Shown here: piece by piece, positions 24,500 to 37,799 of the stretch
Position numbering within the stretch: the first letter of the stretch is position 1
How the letters are laid out: each line of letters opens with the position of its first letter
NCBI RefSeq assembly: GCF_000699445.3
Contig: NC_067197.1
Location: 34,641,809-34,705,808 of the forward strand
Source: Schistosoma haematobium
Lineage: Eukaryota; Platyhelminthes; Trematoda; Strigeidida; Schistosomatidae
Reading direction: 5' to 3'
DNA length: 64,000 bases
Translations under genes and position numbers: made by a program
The notes under the pieces: model-generated
What the model saw: only the letters and a program-made list of their open reading frames with translations
What the model was told of the DNA's origin: nothing
Databases searched by the model: none

Positions 24500-24830
24500 A
24501 AGATTGTGAATGAAGGTATCTGTGACAATGTGAACGATTCTGAGCCATATCACACTATCTCCAATCACTGAATGTGTTTACCAGATAGTCTGTATCTACT
24601 TACATGGTTATAAAAACAATTGATGACCTCATGAATTGATGTCATTTCTTGGTTTGGCTGTCTTTAGCTTTCTTCCAACCCACTTTTACATCAACAAACA
24701 TTGAACTTAGATATAAATGGTGATTACATATACGCGACAAACATCTTAATCCCCTTAACCGATGGTGATTATCACTTTTGCCTAGTGCATCATGTCCAAC
24801 GTCAACATTCCTTAATAGGTTATTCTATCG
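24500..24830 (-). mobile_element. Old, diverged L2-type retrotransposon relic
   Basis: The minus strand keeps blocks that align by eye with the L2-type 3' end: GATTCTGAGCCATATCACAC, TCTCCAATCACTGA and TTGGTTTGGCTGTC in the given strand. Divergence is much higher than in the other copies, so this insertion is older or from a sister family. Confidence 0.5.
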
Positions 24831-26504
24831 GAAGCGATCAGAGCATTGAATTCACTCTCAATCAAAACCTATAGCCTACCAAAGTCTTTAACTTTTGAAA
24901 ATCATATTTTATTAACACAAAATAATACAGAATAGGGTGTTGTACAAATTACAACACTAGTTTATAGACAGAAATTTCACCTACGCTATAAATTAATCAA
25001 GAGTAAATGAATGTTCTTATTTATTTTTCATTTGAACTTTATAGCCTCTACAAATCTCTACATTGATAACAGACGATGAAAATTGTTGATTTGGTGACAG
25101 TTGCGTAAGTTCTCAATATCATTTTTAGTTTTTTTTAAAAATGTAAATGAACTAATACACGAGCTAATAAGTACACATATATGACGTAATAACGCCAATA
25201 TTTCAACAAAATTGACCATAACTTTCATATTTATATTATTAAAAAAATTACCAAAAATATTTGTATACTCAGACTAAAATAAGTGAGCAATAATAATAAT
25301 CGATAATCGATAATGAAGTGGTTGACTGACCCACATAGAGTAATATTTATTAATGATTACTTTGATGTTGTTACTAACAACAGCAAGTGACAATAATGAC
25401 ATTTCTTTACTTTCATTGGAATGTAATGTGTAATTGATAATACCATTAGCAATGAATCTAGGCTTACTTTGTGTATTATTATAATGAACTAAGTTGTTTA
25501 TTGTTGATAAATAAGATCTGAATTGTTTTAAATTCCACCGGTTCTTTTCAAATGATATTGAGGATAAGAAATTAACAGAATATTTTCGACTGAATATTGA
25601 TTTGATTACGAAACGGTATTTGATGTGAGTGTGTGTGTGGGTGTGTTTGTATGCTTAGATGTGTGTATGTATGTCTACTAAACTGATAGTATTTTCTTGT
25701 CATGCTCATGTAATTGAACATGTGCATACTATATGATCGGAGATATCTATTGCAAATAACTGTTCACTTATCGATTAGTTGATAGACATCAGTTGAGTAT
25801 TTTATTATTCCAATTATAATGAATTGTAGAACTAAATTAATTTATTAAGTTACCAAGTTAATAGGTCATCATTAATGGATTTGGAAACTAAAAGTCATTG
25901 ACAGACATCAGGCTCCTGGATATCAGAGAGATACCTTAAATAGCGTTCAATGAATATTTTGGTAATTAGTCTTCGAAAAATTCCACTGATTTTAATATGT
26001 AAAAAGATTTTTCTCACGATGTCAACAGATTCAAGAGTTCAATATGATTTCATATTCATTTTGCCCTCAGTAATTAAGTTTGAGTTTCAAGGAATACTGA
26101 TACAGTCCATCCAGTGGTAAATATTGTAGATAGTATTGATAATCTCTATATATTATATGCCAGTAATGCTCATTAAAACACAAAATCATGAAGCGTTTCA
26201 TATTTTCTACAGTTAAGCTTCCGCGCTTGGAGAACCTAAACATAACCAAAGCTCATTAATATATCAAAAATGATTTCTGGATAAGTTTTTTGTTTGATAT
26301 TGTAGGTACTCAACAGCACACATAGGACGAGATTCAAGGTATAAGGTCCTTCTGGGTAGCAAAGTACCAATGAACCAACGCTTATGTAAAGGTCTAAATC
26401 TCTGATTTCAGTTATTGTCTTACTCCTAAATATAAGGTTCCACCATATTAAAAAATACATTTTCAATCGAATCACCACTGAACACACAGTTATATTATTT
26501 TATT
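24831..26504. other. AT-rich non-coding stretch
   Basis: No supported gene. A short GTGTGTGT-rich patch lies at about 25627-25670. Confidence 0.35.
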
Positions 26505-26622
26505 GGATGGTTCGTGGAGATAAGTGAACATCAACCCTGGGATGCAGGTACATCCAGCTAACGAGTCCAAAATAGGACGAAACGCGCGTCCCGTATTACA
26601 CTGCTATCTACCATCCATCTTT
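26505..26622 (+). mobile_element. SM-alpha-like hammerhead unit, 3' part
   Basis: GTGAACATCAACCCTGGGAT leads into the hammerhead (26550-26605): stem II GTCC/GGAC and GAAA (26579-26582) are kept, as is the CGCGCGTC stem III/cleavage stretch. The first core motif is CTAACGA instead of CTGACGA, so G5 is changed, and stem I no longer pairs well. It is therefore inactive. The tail ACCATCCATCTTT matches other SM-alpha-like copies here. Confidence 0.75.
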
Positions 26623-27324
26623 GTCTATAGTTCTGTTTAAAATTCAGAATAAAAAAATTCCAACTCAGTGGCCTAAAAGTATCATTTCCTATGTGAAATT
26701 AAAGGTTCCTAAGTTCTATGTTATTGAGGGTCATGAAAAGATTCCAAGCAGAACTTAATGGTAGCCTAGAGCTTTCTGATTTTAAATGATTCATTAAGTA
26801 GGATCATTTCATAGCGAAAATTACCTTCGAATCAACATTAAAATATCAGCCACCAACCTCAAGATGTTTGGAAATTCCCTAATATAGAAACTTAAGCAAA
26901 TACTATGAAACTGAATGTTAGAAGAAATTTGACCGATCATAATTGAAATCTTTAAACTTGACAAATACTCTTCAACAAGCCTATCATCAATATTCGATAA
27001 CATTTCTCAAATAACCGTTAGTTATAAACAAATTTTAGTCAAGACTTCTGTTCTAAGTAAATAGACATAAATAGTGATAATATATAACATATTCCAATCA
27101 TATTTTACTATGAACGATATTGATTGTATACTGATTGATGCCGTCTGAATTTCAAATTATAAAGGTGCTACTTTAGAGACGAAATACAATAGTTAGGTAA
27201 TTAAAAACTCAACAGTTTTCAGGTTACTAATAAATGTCGATCAGTTAGTCACATAAAAGTACTCTGTGCCTCTAGATGCTAAAATATTTTTACCACAGAT
27301 AATTCCACTTATTATAATTAATTC
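26623..27324. other. AT-rich non-coding stretch
   Basis: I see no supported feature here. Confidence 0.35.
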
Positions 27325-27560
27325 GTATATATAATAGTTGAATTCATGAGTCGATTAAAGCTAGACCACCTTGAAAAACCTGACATCACTGAACGGTCAT
27401 TTCGGCTTAGTAGATGCAAATTGCTGAGGAATCCCATTTTAAGACGAAACGGCCGTCCAGTGCTGCCAGGTTTCCCATAGTGGTCTAGCTTTTATCGACT
27501 CATCAATTCAACTATTAAATTACTACAATCTCCATAAAACCCCCTTTCTGATAATAATTC
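27325..27560. mobile_element. Inverted dimer of family A hammerhead retroposon
   Basis: The left arm (27325-27408) is a minus-strand tail plus the 3' part of the ribozyme. The right arm (27410-27560) is a plus-strand ribozyme and tail ending CCCCCTTTCTGATA. The junction falls inside the ribozyme region, so the arms are two copies of the same 3' segment facing apart. Confidence 0.8.
27415..27468 (+). ncRNA. Hammerhead ribozyme, core bases kept
   Basis: CTGAGGA (27424-27430), GAAA (27446-27449), CGGCCG stem III and GTC cleavage triplet (27455-27457) are present. Stem II has a mismatch at its base (ATCCC against AGAC), and stem I pairs only in part (AATTG with CAGTG). Confidence 0.5.
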
Positions 27561-29274
27561 GTATATCTTGAATATAATTACATTTTAAGTATTGACTTCA
27601 GTTTGAAAACCATTAAAAACTAAGGATCAATAGACAAATCTTTTGTCGTCAACACTGAATCAGCCACGAATAGAAGTTTGGATTTTCTAGTATCGTGGTG
27701 AGTACAATAATTGTAGAATACTAAGTTATCCCTTATTTTTAAACCTATTTTAATTACATATTTGTAAAGACTCAAAAAAGCACGAATATTCCATATAAAT
27801 TAGTGAATATTATACAACAAAACTAATAACTGGAGCATTACGCCCATCACCATTTTTTTGTCCAACTGTTAAATAAACACTTTACTGTATCAGTTTTATG
27901 CAAGGGGCTATTTTAAAACAGAAAATGGGAATGTGCTAAAGTAAAACAGCCTTTCTTTTAACTTTAAGAGTTAGCTCATCAATCACTTAATGTCCGAAAA
28001 CGCATATATGGGCACCTGTAAATAAAACAAGTTACTGTTAAGTCGTTTGTTGTTGTTGTTGTTGACAGAATGACCTTTTCTTTTGAAATCTTTGATCTTA
28101 CCTATGTTTGACTATTCAGCTCCAGCAATGCGATCTACTATCAATGTTTACATAAAATGTTTCTATTCAAAGAAAACTCACCATATTTAAGACAAAAATT
28201 ACAAACTTCACACAATAAACAAAAAGGTTTGGTGGAATAAAAAGTTGTAATCTAAAATTCTCTTGTCTCATATTTTACTGAATGATTTTAGCTTTTTGTC
28301 ACCAATTCAACTGTTATACGAGATACCATGTTCGTTATTTTTTTTAGATACTTTCGTTACTTACGTCTCTGATCATCTGATTAATAAAAGAAAGACTAAA
28401 GTTTATCATTCCACTTTCTACGTGTATATATGTGTTTTGATCAAAACAAAAAGTGTATTTTTTATTTGGTTTAACCTTATCATGATTATCTTATTTGCAT
28501 TTCTTTAACTAACCATCAATAGCCGTCTGGTATATAAATAAAACACAAATTCATACATAAATAAATTGAAAGACGAGAATAGGTAAGACATATCATGTGA
28601 TTATTCTCATCAATATCATTCATTCACTAGGGGATAACGCTTTGTTGTCTTCTTGATATTATCTGTTATTTTAGTCGACTGAAACATTGAAATGACAGTG
28701 TTTCCCACTGTCTACAGATATTCTTCAGAGAAAACTCACTAAAATAGGGAGGTACTGCAGATTTCCTCTATTATAACATTCTGTATTGAGAACTTGAATA
28801 AAAAGTTATACAATGGATGTAATGAACAACTTACAAAATTAGTCGATGACTTATAATTGTGCGAATCAATCCGAGTTAAACTGTATCATATTCACTTAGA
28901 TATAAATCTCATGTTTCAATGAAAGTTACACATAAAACTAATATAAGGATCAAAACCTAAAATTTATTTTATAAGTTAGTTGGTTTATATCTAACTTATC
29001 AGGAAAAGAACTGCATTTAGTGAATAAGTATAATGCATGTGTATGTGTGATTAGTTATATGGATTGATATGGAGCTATGATTGAGCAATGATTTATTGAA
29101 TAAACGGAGTAAACATTTGCAAGTCCTCGAATAAATAAAAATCGGAGCATAACAAGCAAATGCCCAACGATATCTTATATCTTTCCAATAAAATAAATAT
29201 TTATTAGCATAGAAGAATTTGTGGAGATTGTAAAATTGTCATAGCCTGAATGATAAAGCGATATTAATCATTAT
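27561..29274. other. AT-rich non-coding stretch
   Basis: No supported gene. A (TTG)n run lies at about 28046-28063. Confidence 0.35.
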
Positions 29275-29475
29275 AAAACTGAGAGAGCTAGATGACCTTC
29301 GAATACCAGCTTAGTGGTCTAGAAGCAAAGTGCTCGCGCCCGAAACCTAAGGTCCTGAGTTTGATGGTCAGATGTGGGGTCGTGGGTGCACATTGCCGAA
29401 GAGTTTCACACTGGGACAAAATAGGCATCCAGTGTTTTCAGATTTTCAATATTAGTGTAAATAAGATCATTTCAC
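29275..29475 (+). mobile_element. Degenerate hammerhead retroposon
   Basis: The tRNA-like region (AGTGGTCTAGAAGCAAAGTG, then GGTCCTGAGTTTGATGG) is followed by a decayed hammerhead with CCGAAGA instead of CTGAAGA. The copy is old and dead. The open frame across it is not a gene. Confidence 0.65.
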
Positions 29476-30191
29476 AATTTGGACTATAAAGATAGAAATT
29501 ATCTGTTTCATCAAATAAGTGTAAACAAAAGTCATTTGAAAACATTTTTAGAGAATTATTGATTTCACTGACCAACTATTAATCAATGAAGTTCAAACTT
29601 GACTATCCACCGTATCATTTTCTTTATGAAACTTACTTGAGCTTTCATGGAATATCATCATATTTTCTTTTGAGATTTCTAAATTTAGATGTATACCCTT
29701 GCAATTTTTTTTCTATTGCAATATCTATAGACAATGAGAACAGTGATATAGTTAAACCCGGATTGTTCTTCATTTGTTGTATGAATTTCAAAGAAATAAA
29801 GAGTCTTGACTGTGCTTTACTTTTTCAAATTTTCGATACTGAATATAATGAATATCTAGAACTTTTGTAGTGTGATTATTCAGTATGGTTTTTATGACGT
29901 TCTACCTATCAAATTGATATTTTTTATCTAATATCGTACGTCATAAATTTCTCAACAGTGAATCCTACTTAGTCAAAACTAAACAGAAACACTTAGGTCA
30001 TTATGATTTCATCACTTTACCATAAAATACTAATATGTTAAGATAGAAAGTAATCGACTACTACTAAAACAATGTTTTTCGAGTAGGTATAACATTTAAG
30101 TACGAAGATAGATAGAGCGGTATGATACTAAGATAAACTAGTTGTAAGTATTTAAAACTTTAATCTAAGATTATAACACTTTGGTTAGAGT
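29476..30191. other. AT-rich non-coding stretch
   Basis: A 94-codon plus-strand frame at 29586-29870 is the longest here. I find no motif or context for it and do not call it a gene. Confidence 0.35.
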
Positions 30192-30460
30192 TTTTTAGCG
30201 AATTATTTTTTTGCGGCATGAGGTCGCAAACCCCATGCCCAACCCTCCTCCTTTATTCAGGCTTGAAACCGGCAGTAGCCCCAGAGGGGCTCCGGATGGA
30301 GTTGAGTCCTCAAGGCCAAAAAGAGAAGAAGACCAAAGAACACATTACACCGAGAAATGGAGGTGAACATGAAAAGAATGAACAAAAATTCGATAGAACT
30401 GGAAAGGAAGGCCCAGGACAGAGTGGGTTAGAGAATGCTGGTCTGACTTTAAATCATTAG
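30192..30460. mobile_element. L1-type retrotransposon with inverted 5' segment
   Basis: 30192-30303 is the L1-type 5' UTR in minus orientation: the complement of the block seen at 9261-9360, ending at its very 5' terminus. From about 30310 the plus strand encodes the C-terminal tail (KRRPKNTLRREM-like, then RTGKEGPGQSG). The two ends of the element are thus joined head to 3' segment in opposite orientation. Confidence 0.8.
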
Positions 30461-31219
30461 ATATACCCGTCTAAATGATGGATAATCGTATTTTTCATAA
30501 ACTCCATATATCTATGACCTGTTCTCCAAAAAGTACATATGTAGAAACATTTGTTGATTGAGTATATTGTCGTTACCATACTCTTTGTAAAGTTAATATT
30601 ATGAAGAAGTGATGTTTATCACTGTGTCATAAGATTTTTATATAGATAGATGTATTATACTATGATATGAAAGTTAACCAAAACAACTTGACACTGTATT
30701 TTATTTTAATTATTGACATATTACAAATATCACTATTTATATATGTAAACAATCTTACATACGTTTATAAACAAGTACCCTGATCACCTGTTTCTTTTTC
30801 TTTTCAAGAATAGATGAACACTGATTTATTGATTGAACGCCAGAATGTCTAGTCTTACACTTCAGTATAAAATTGACTAGTTAATCAGTGTTGATTAATT
30901 TACTACCAATAATAAAATGGATAGACAAATGAAATACTGTATAAAATATTTGTAAATTAACCAATAATAAATAAGAAACAATTATGTGTGTAGTGACAAG
31001 GTAAACACCTAGTTATAGAAAGTCATGTTGATCATAAGATGAACAGAACAGATGAAAATAGAAAGAAAAACGAAAAAAAGCGTTGAAGGGGAAAAGTTTC
31101 AGCATTGTCTGTATTGTTACTTGTAAATTTATCAGATACCATGTATATATGAATATCTTAGGGATTTCTTTCTGTGTAATGAAACACATGTGTTAGCTTT
31201 GTTCTTTACTAACCTCGAA
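30461..31219. other. AT-rich non-coding stretch
   Basis: I see no supported feature here. Confidence 0.35.

Positions 31220-31257
<38 letters not shown>
31220..31257. repeat. (CTA)n microsatellite
   Basis: Twelve consecutive CTA/ACT units. Confidence 0.95.
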
Positions 31258-31304
31258 CATTCCTTTGTATTCGTCTTGATAATTTTATTTATAAGTATAA
31301 GGTT

Positions 31305-31570
31305 ATGGAGATTGTTGAGTTTGATTGAAATAATGATTCGATCAATATTGGACCACCATGGAAAACCTGGAAGCACTGGAAGGTCGTTTCGTCCTAGTAT
31401 GGGACTCCTCACCAGTGCGCATCCACGATCCCGCACTCCGCGAGATTCAAACCCTGGACCTATCAGTCTCGTGCCAGGCGCTTAACCAACTAGACAACTG
31501 AGCCGGCATCCATCGATGTTAGTGTCTATCTTCAACCAATCCACGAAGTTGCGCCACCGTACACCATTGT
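31305..31570 (-). mobile_element. Family A hammerhead retroposon
   Basis: Minus strand: head, tRNA-like region (B-box-like GGTTTGAATC), hammerhead (about 31370-31425) and tail. The core reads GTGAGGA, so C3 is lost; GAAA and stem II are kept. Confidence 0.8.
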
Positions 31571-33281
31571 ATTTATAAAACACTATTATTTGATTATCTA
31601 GTCATTTCTATACATGGGATGTATGGAAAACTACTTTATAATTAATTGATATTATACTTTCGATCATTACTTAGATTAATTAAAAGAAGCGTTTATTCAT
31701 ATATTAAAGTAAAAGTCTATATAATTTGAACATTCTTACTCATTTAAGAAATCGAATTTCAGATTACTTACATTCAGTGACGAAATTCTATTTCGCCTGA
31801 TTTAGTGGTTTTGACTCTAGTAGTCATAGGTTAGGGTTAGTCTCAATAATCATTTAACACGATTCGAACAGTTTGATATTTTGGGTTATTAAAGAGAACT
31901 TGATAGGATACTAAGATATGATAAACAAACTACAATAAACAAGTTCACTGTTCAATGTGTCATTCCATAAGCATAAGTTGGTGGGATTGATTAGTTGACT
32001 AATCAACTGGTTCACTTTAACACAACTTGTTATTAGTAATTTAAGATAATCTAGTTATTTTGGATTACGACCTAACAAATATAGGGATTGAAAACGAAGA
32101 AGTTCTGTTTTATATCACTTTCAGAGAATGTTGCCTAACATGACGGCAAATTTTTAAAGTCATATAAATGGTTTGTGTACATAATCATACATGTGCAGAA
32201 TCAACCGTTTTCTGATGATGAAGCTTTTCAGTTTGACCATTTCATTGTGGTGGTCTAAGATTATCACTGGGTTGCAACGAAGACACAATATCACCAAAAT
32301 GACATTGTGATAGATAGAAAATAAAAGTTCTGGTAAAGAGAAAAACATTCCTTAAATAATGATTCATTTTCTGGCCGATAATCTCTTTAAAATTTTATCA
32401 ATGATCAAAGCTCATGAATAACCTAGCAACTCACCTTAGCATTGCATTTTAATGTATGACAGTTATGAACAGAGTATATTTAACAGATTTGAAGCATTGT
32501 CAGGTCATTGAAAATAGTAGGTAGTTACGTTTGTATGCCTTCATAGAAGTCTATTCTCGTCTTTAAATGATCCACTGTTATTCATAGGTTTAGACCAAAC
32601 GTTTGACGTAACAAACGCAAAACTCATTTTTATTCCGATTTAACAAAAATAGGAGACCACTTATCTTCATTTACTCGGAAACTGATTTCCCTAATAGTAT
32701 AGGTGCGAAATTTATATCTCAAGAATTCAGAAATCCTTCCAATAAAAACTAGCAGCGTTTGAGTAACCGTTGTATGCCAGGAAGATCCTCCAACCTGAGT
32801 TTAGTAATTATCACTATTTACAAACGAATCATTATTTTAAGTGCATTGCTAAGTGGGTGTTCCTATCTTCCTGCTTGATAACATTCTTGTCGTGCATCTT
32901 GACGTATTCTTTGATCTCTTACAAGTTTCATTGCATCCAACTCACCTAGTATGAAGCCAAAACTGTTTATGTCACTTGTCAACGAATTTCCAGCATTTAA
33001 TCATTCAGATACTACATTGATAAGTCATTTTCATAAAACTGTGTATGTCTAAGTATGCAGTATGAGCTTTATTCGCATGTCCACTTAAATCTGTTTCATA
33101 TTATTTGCAGTTGTAATAAATAATTGCATTCGACTTAACCGAGATTAAGCGGCTCTCTTATGAGGTTCAATGAGTATGTATTCGTAGTGCGGAATAAAAA
33201 AGCCTAGGAAATTTTGTTTTCAATATCTCACGCCAGTCTATTATCAAATTAATAAATCTACTTCACCCACTTACTTTTCAG
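31571..33281. other. Region upstream of the zinc-finger gene
   Basis: No clear coding exon or promoter motif is seen. A pyrimidine-rich tract and AG (CACTTACTTTTCAG, ending 33281) look like a splice acceptor. It would start an exon 71 bases before the ATG. It could serve an upstream cis exon or a spliced-leader trans-splice, both known in schistosomes. Confidence 0.4.
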
Positions 33282-33352
33282 TTTCTCTCGTAAAAAAGAT
33301 CCACAAGGAAACGCATCATATTTCACAATCACACCTTGAGTTTCGATTCAAA

Positions 33353-34447
33353 ATGACAACAAATCAAGATATTATCAAAACATCGTCACTATTTTCTGAT
33401 AAATCTATGAGCCTAAAAGAAAGTCACAGATATATTTTATCAGCACTAAATGATCATACACCTATACGATCATTTGATAGTAGTTTTTCTGTTAATCGTA
33501 ATAATGAGAATCAAACAGGATATTTTACATCTTGGTCACCTATTGAAGTTACATTCTCTGAATGTACATCTCAATGCAATTCCATTTATACTGTCGAATC
33601 AAATATACATGAAGATATAGTCAAGAAAATGAGTTTACCTAACAATGTTACAGTTAACAAGACTGATAATCCTCTTGATTATTCCATACATTCCCATTTT
33701 ATTGATCATCAATGTTTAACATCTACCAATCCGAAAGTAACAGCTCATCAGCAATCAAATTACAATCGCAATTCATCACTCGAATTTTCGAACAGCTTCA
33801 AATTTAATAATAACAATACATCTTCCTTAAGGAAATCAGAATGCACTTCCGATCCAGTTGTATGTTACACTACAAATAATGAAACTGATGGTGGACGTTT
33901 ATCAAAACGAAAGTATTCTAAAAACCATTCTAGTGTATCTAGGAAATACACTGGAAAATATATAAAAGCAGGAATCAGCAAGATAACTGGCCTTAATCAA
34001 CCTAATGTAATCAGTATTCCTATCAGTAATAATAATACACATATCAATGACAGGTTTGAGGTTATTCACGCTCATACGATTAATCATTCATTAACACATA
34101 ATTTACTGAAGGAGACATGTTCTTTAAATCAAAATACTGTAAATGAAGATGGGAATTCAATAAATGGTAAAAAATCGAAATTAGATAAAAGTTGTCCCAC
34201 ACTTGAAAAAAATAGCGTCAACAAACAAACAATAGATATGACTTTTTATTCCACTCCCAAAGACAGCCCATGGAACAATGACGAAGATGAAGTTAAAACT
34301 AACAGTGATAATCAAAACAATGTGAAAAATACTGTTGTTTCAACAGGAGCTTATAAATACTTATCATGGCGTGAAAAAGATCGTAGACGAAGGTTTCGTG
34401 AAGAATGGAAACATTTATGGCTTGTTATACCACATGGACTTCATGAA
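33353..34447 (+). CDS. Zinc-finger protein gene, coding exon 1
   Basis: This exon encodes residues 1-365 of an inferred 1137-residue protein. It is Ser/Asn/Thr-rich and mostly disordered. PLDYSIHS occurs at residues 107-114. Basic patches suggest nuclear import (RLSKRKYSK at 182-190 and KDRRRRFREEW at 342-352). The last ~30 residues (WREKDRRRRFREEWKHLWLV) look like the lead-in to a zinc finger of the SPIN-DOC/ZFTA class, which is completed in exon 2. The exon ends after codon 365 (GAA) at a GTAAGT donor, phase 0. The ATG has A at -3. However, the frame stays open for 23 codons back to an acceptor at 33281, so the start could lie in an upstream exon. Function is unknown; a chromatin or DNA-binding role is inferred. 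Confidence 0.85.
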
Positions 34448-36295
34448 GTAAGTTGAAAATGATAATCCACTTTCCTTACTTGATAACTAGTTTTCTGTAT
34501 TAGTAGAAGTAAGAATTCTTGATGACGTATTGTGTAACAATTAAAACTGTCTCTTTCTCTAGTAAAAACAATTTTTTATAGATTGGTCATTTTTAGTGAT
34601 GCTGACAAACGACTATAGAATAAACATTTACTAACCGAGTTTGTCCCCATTGATCCATAATTTCCTCTATAAATTTTGATCATAATACTATTATCATAAA
34701 GTTAGGTATGCAAATTTGAGAATTTCAATGGGAAATCTGACCAAAAAGTAACAGTAATAACAATAAATAGTCGCTCACATATTATTGTAAAAGGATCAGT
34801 TTAATAGAGGTAAAATATAGAAAAAACTTGGTCTTACGTTCTGGATAGGAATTACTCACAAGGAACCCTTTTGTTTACGGATGCAAACCCTAACTCTTAA
34901 TGAACACCACAGCTTTACGATTGAGTTTTGTTTAAAGGTAACTAAACTCTAAAACCTATCAACTTGCTTTATTATCCTTGAAAGCCTGTTGGTTATATCA
35001 GACAGAGTATCAGGTAACAGTGAACCTAGATACATCATTGATCACTGAATAAATGGATTGAACTTTTAGTTAGAGGTCCTGGAAACGAACTCATCAGTAA
35101 TTAATTTATAGTGAATTCTGATAGCGCCTCGAAGTAATATAGGTTTCAATCACGTACTCAAGTGCTATGATCAAGATTAAGTTAGCAATTATTTATTTTA
35201 CTGTGTGATATTAGTCATTTAATATCCATGATGCAATGCTTATAAATTAGACATAGGTCCTCTTTAATTATCCAATGATAGTTCCTCAGTTAGATACCGA
35301 AAGACGGACAGATTCTGTCAGATTTGAAGTCCAAAGTTCAAATAGTTTGAATCACTTTAACCCGATGTCAAATTAACATGGATACTCTGAGCAACTGATT
35401 ACTCATGGTAAGAGCACCCAGAAAATTCAGATAACTGTTGTCACCATTGATTTGCTAGTATATTCATAACATAATTCAGATCAAATAGCTTAATCATACT
35501 TATTGTAAAACAGTATTTCGTAAAGAAGGGACGGTTTACAACTTACCGATACTGCCAAACGTCTTCTCGTCTGGTCCTTAAGTGTTCTACCAAACCGTGT
35601 TTTCGATGCAATGGAAGTTTCCACAGTTGTTACAACTTCGACGCCACGTTCAGATAAACACTACTTACAAACATCCTTATGAGTAGCGTCCACCAAAGTA
35701 TCATCATTTTTATTAACTTTGGTTTAGTATGAACCCTTAACGTTTCATCAAAATGAGAACCTAGCAAAATGAGTTGAATAGATGATAGATAGTTAAATGT
35801 CTAGATTTTTTGGAGGCCTTTGTGATCACTGCGTCTGGGAAAAGAATGAGGTCTTTATTCTTATATCAGTAGACATAATCATTATAAAAGTATTCAGGAT
35901 GGAGAGACATCTATTCTCATCGAAAACCCAATAGGGAAGAATAATTCATTGATACAAACAAAAAGGTACCAAACATCATAGTGGTGAAACAGTGAATAAT
36001 TGGTTAAACTACTAGGTTTTCATTTAACAGGTTTCAGAGTCAAACCCTGCACTGCTTAATTTAGTTTTAGCAGTCAGGTAGAATCACTGTTCTTCACACA
36101 AATTGTGACTTAAAACCAAATACACAAATATGTACTTATTAAAGCGACTTCCCTTAAGCTTTTGATGTAGTTGAATAACCAATTCATAAAGAAAATATCC
36201 CCCTTATCCAAAAACTTACTTAAAAACCGTTTCCGTTGACTTATAAAAAATTTTAGGCAAATAAACTGATATGATAAATTATTTCTACTACCAGT

Positions 36296-36339
36296 GGTAG
36301 TAGTAGTAGTAGTAGTAATACTAGTAATTGTAGTAGTAG
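36296..36339. repeat. (GTA)n microsatellite, intronic
   Basis: Imperfect AGT/GTA triplet repeats. A second block of the same triplet is at about 36525-36555. Confidence 0.85.
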
Positions 36340-37799
36340 AACGAGTTTAATTAGAAATGTTGTTAATCAGCCTTTAACGTCAATACTACTTTTATTACTA
36401 TTGCTTGCAGAACTTGCAATTGGAGTGTGTACTTCTTTGCATTTAAAAGACATTTAGATACACATACGAACATTCATTTATTACGGTTGATGGATAGCTA
36501 TGATTATGATTATTATTATTATTAGCAGTAGTAGTAGTGGTAGTAGTAGTAGTATCTTTGAACTATCTATAAAGATTTTTAGTAAATATTAACACACATT
36601 CTTATGTTTGCGCTTTCAGTACTGTAAAAAGTAGAAAATCCAATCTTAAGCAGTCATTATTCTTATTTTCTATGATTTCCAATCATTCTTAGATGAAAAA
36701 GAAAACTACCAATAATCCACGTTTCTTCTCGAATATATAGTACTGCATATACATAGTCCAAACAAAAGTCTCATAAATTCTACTGTCTTAGAAAAGTAAT
36801 AAAAATTTTACAATTCATAGAGAAAAGTATGAAAAATAATAAACATTAGCGAAAAAATGTAAGGGAGAAAACCTAAGACAAGAAAATGTATTCGGGTAAA
36901 AATGTCGGGGTAAATTAAAGGGAGAGGCCATGGACAAATATGCAAAATCAGACGGATTGAGAGAGATAGAAAAAAAACGGTAGTCTTATATTATTTTTTA
37001 TGCCTTCGCCTAATTTTTCCCCCGTTTTATGAATCTTATTTATTGACATTAATTGGTCACTTGAAAACTGGTGATTTATAATTTTATACACAAATATATA
37101 ATATCTATAGTATAGTGTTCGTTCAATGCATATAATAATGATTCTAAAGAAGAATCTGTTAGTCTTAGTGTCAGTGATGAAGATGACCATTACGAGAAGG
37201 ATTTTAGAGGACTACAGTATAACCTTCAATTCAAAGATATACTTTACTTTATTAGAAATAATGGATTTGAATTAAGGTGTAGGTTACGATCGGTATTCTC
37301 TTGTGAAGTGGAACGATTTTTTTCTTTGGAAAATAGACTTCCTCATTAGAAAAGTATATTGAGAGAATATCACTAACTATGAGAAAATAATCAACAACCG
37401 TCACGACTCTTGTAACTGTCTAAATCAAAGTAGCCGGAGTTTTGTTTGAGGCGAACAACTTGTTTGTTCAAAGACTTTAAGTATTAGAGTGATAAGTCTT
37501 CTTTTGAATTTGTTACTGAGTCAGTTCATCATTTTCACATCAAAGAAGGGGTGGTGTAATGGTCAAACAATTAGCCTACAACCAATAGTTATGAGGTTCA
37601 AACCTTTTATGAACGTACTTCAACTTGCATAGCCAGATAATAACACCAACTCTCGTATACTTAGTACAGCTCAATGCTGAAGATATCAACATATGAACGA
37701 CATACATCAAAAAAGTAATGTAACAATATAAACAATTGTAGACCATCTCAGTAATTATATTAATAAGTTTCGTAAACTATTAGTCAATAATATAATTGT

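Noticed and set aside
29586..29870. 94-codon open frame
   Set aside because: No recognisable domain and no exon signals that fit; length is within chance for this much DNA.
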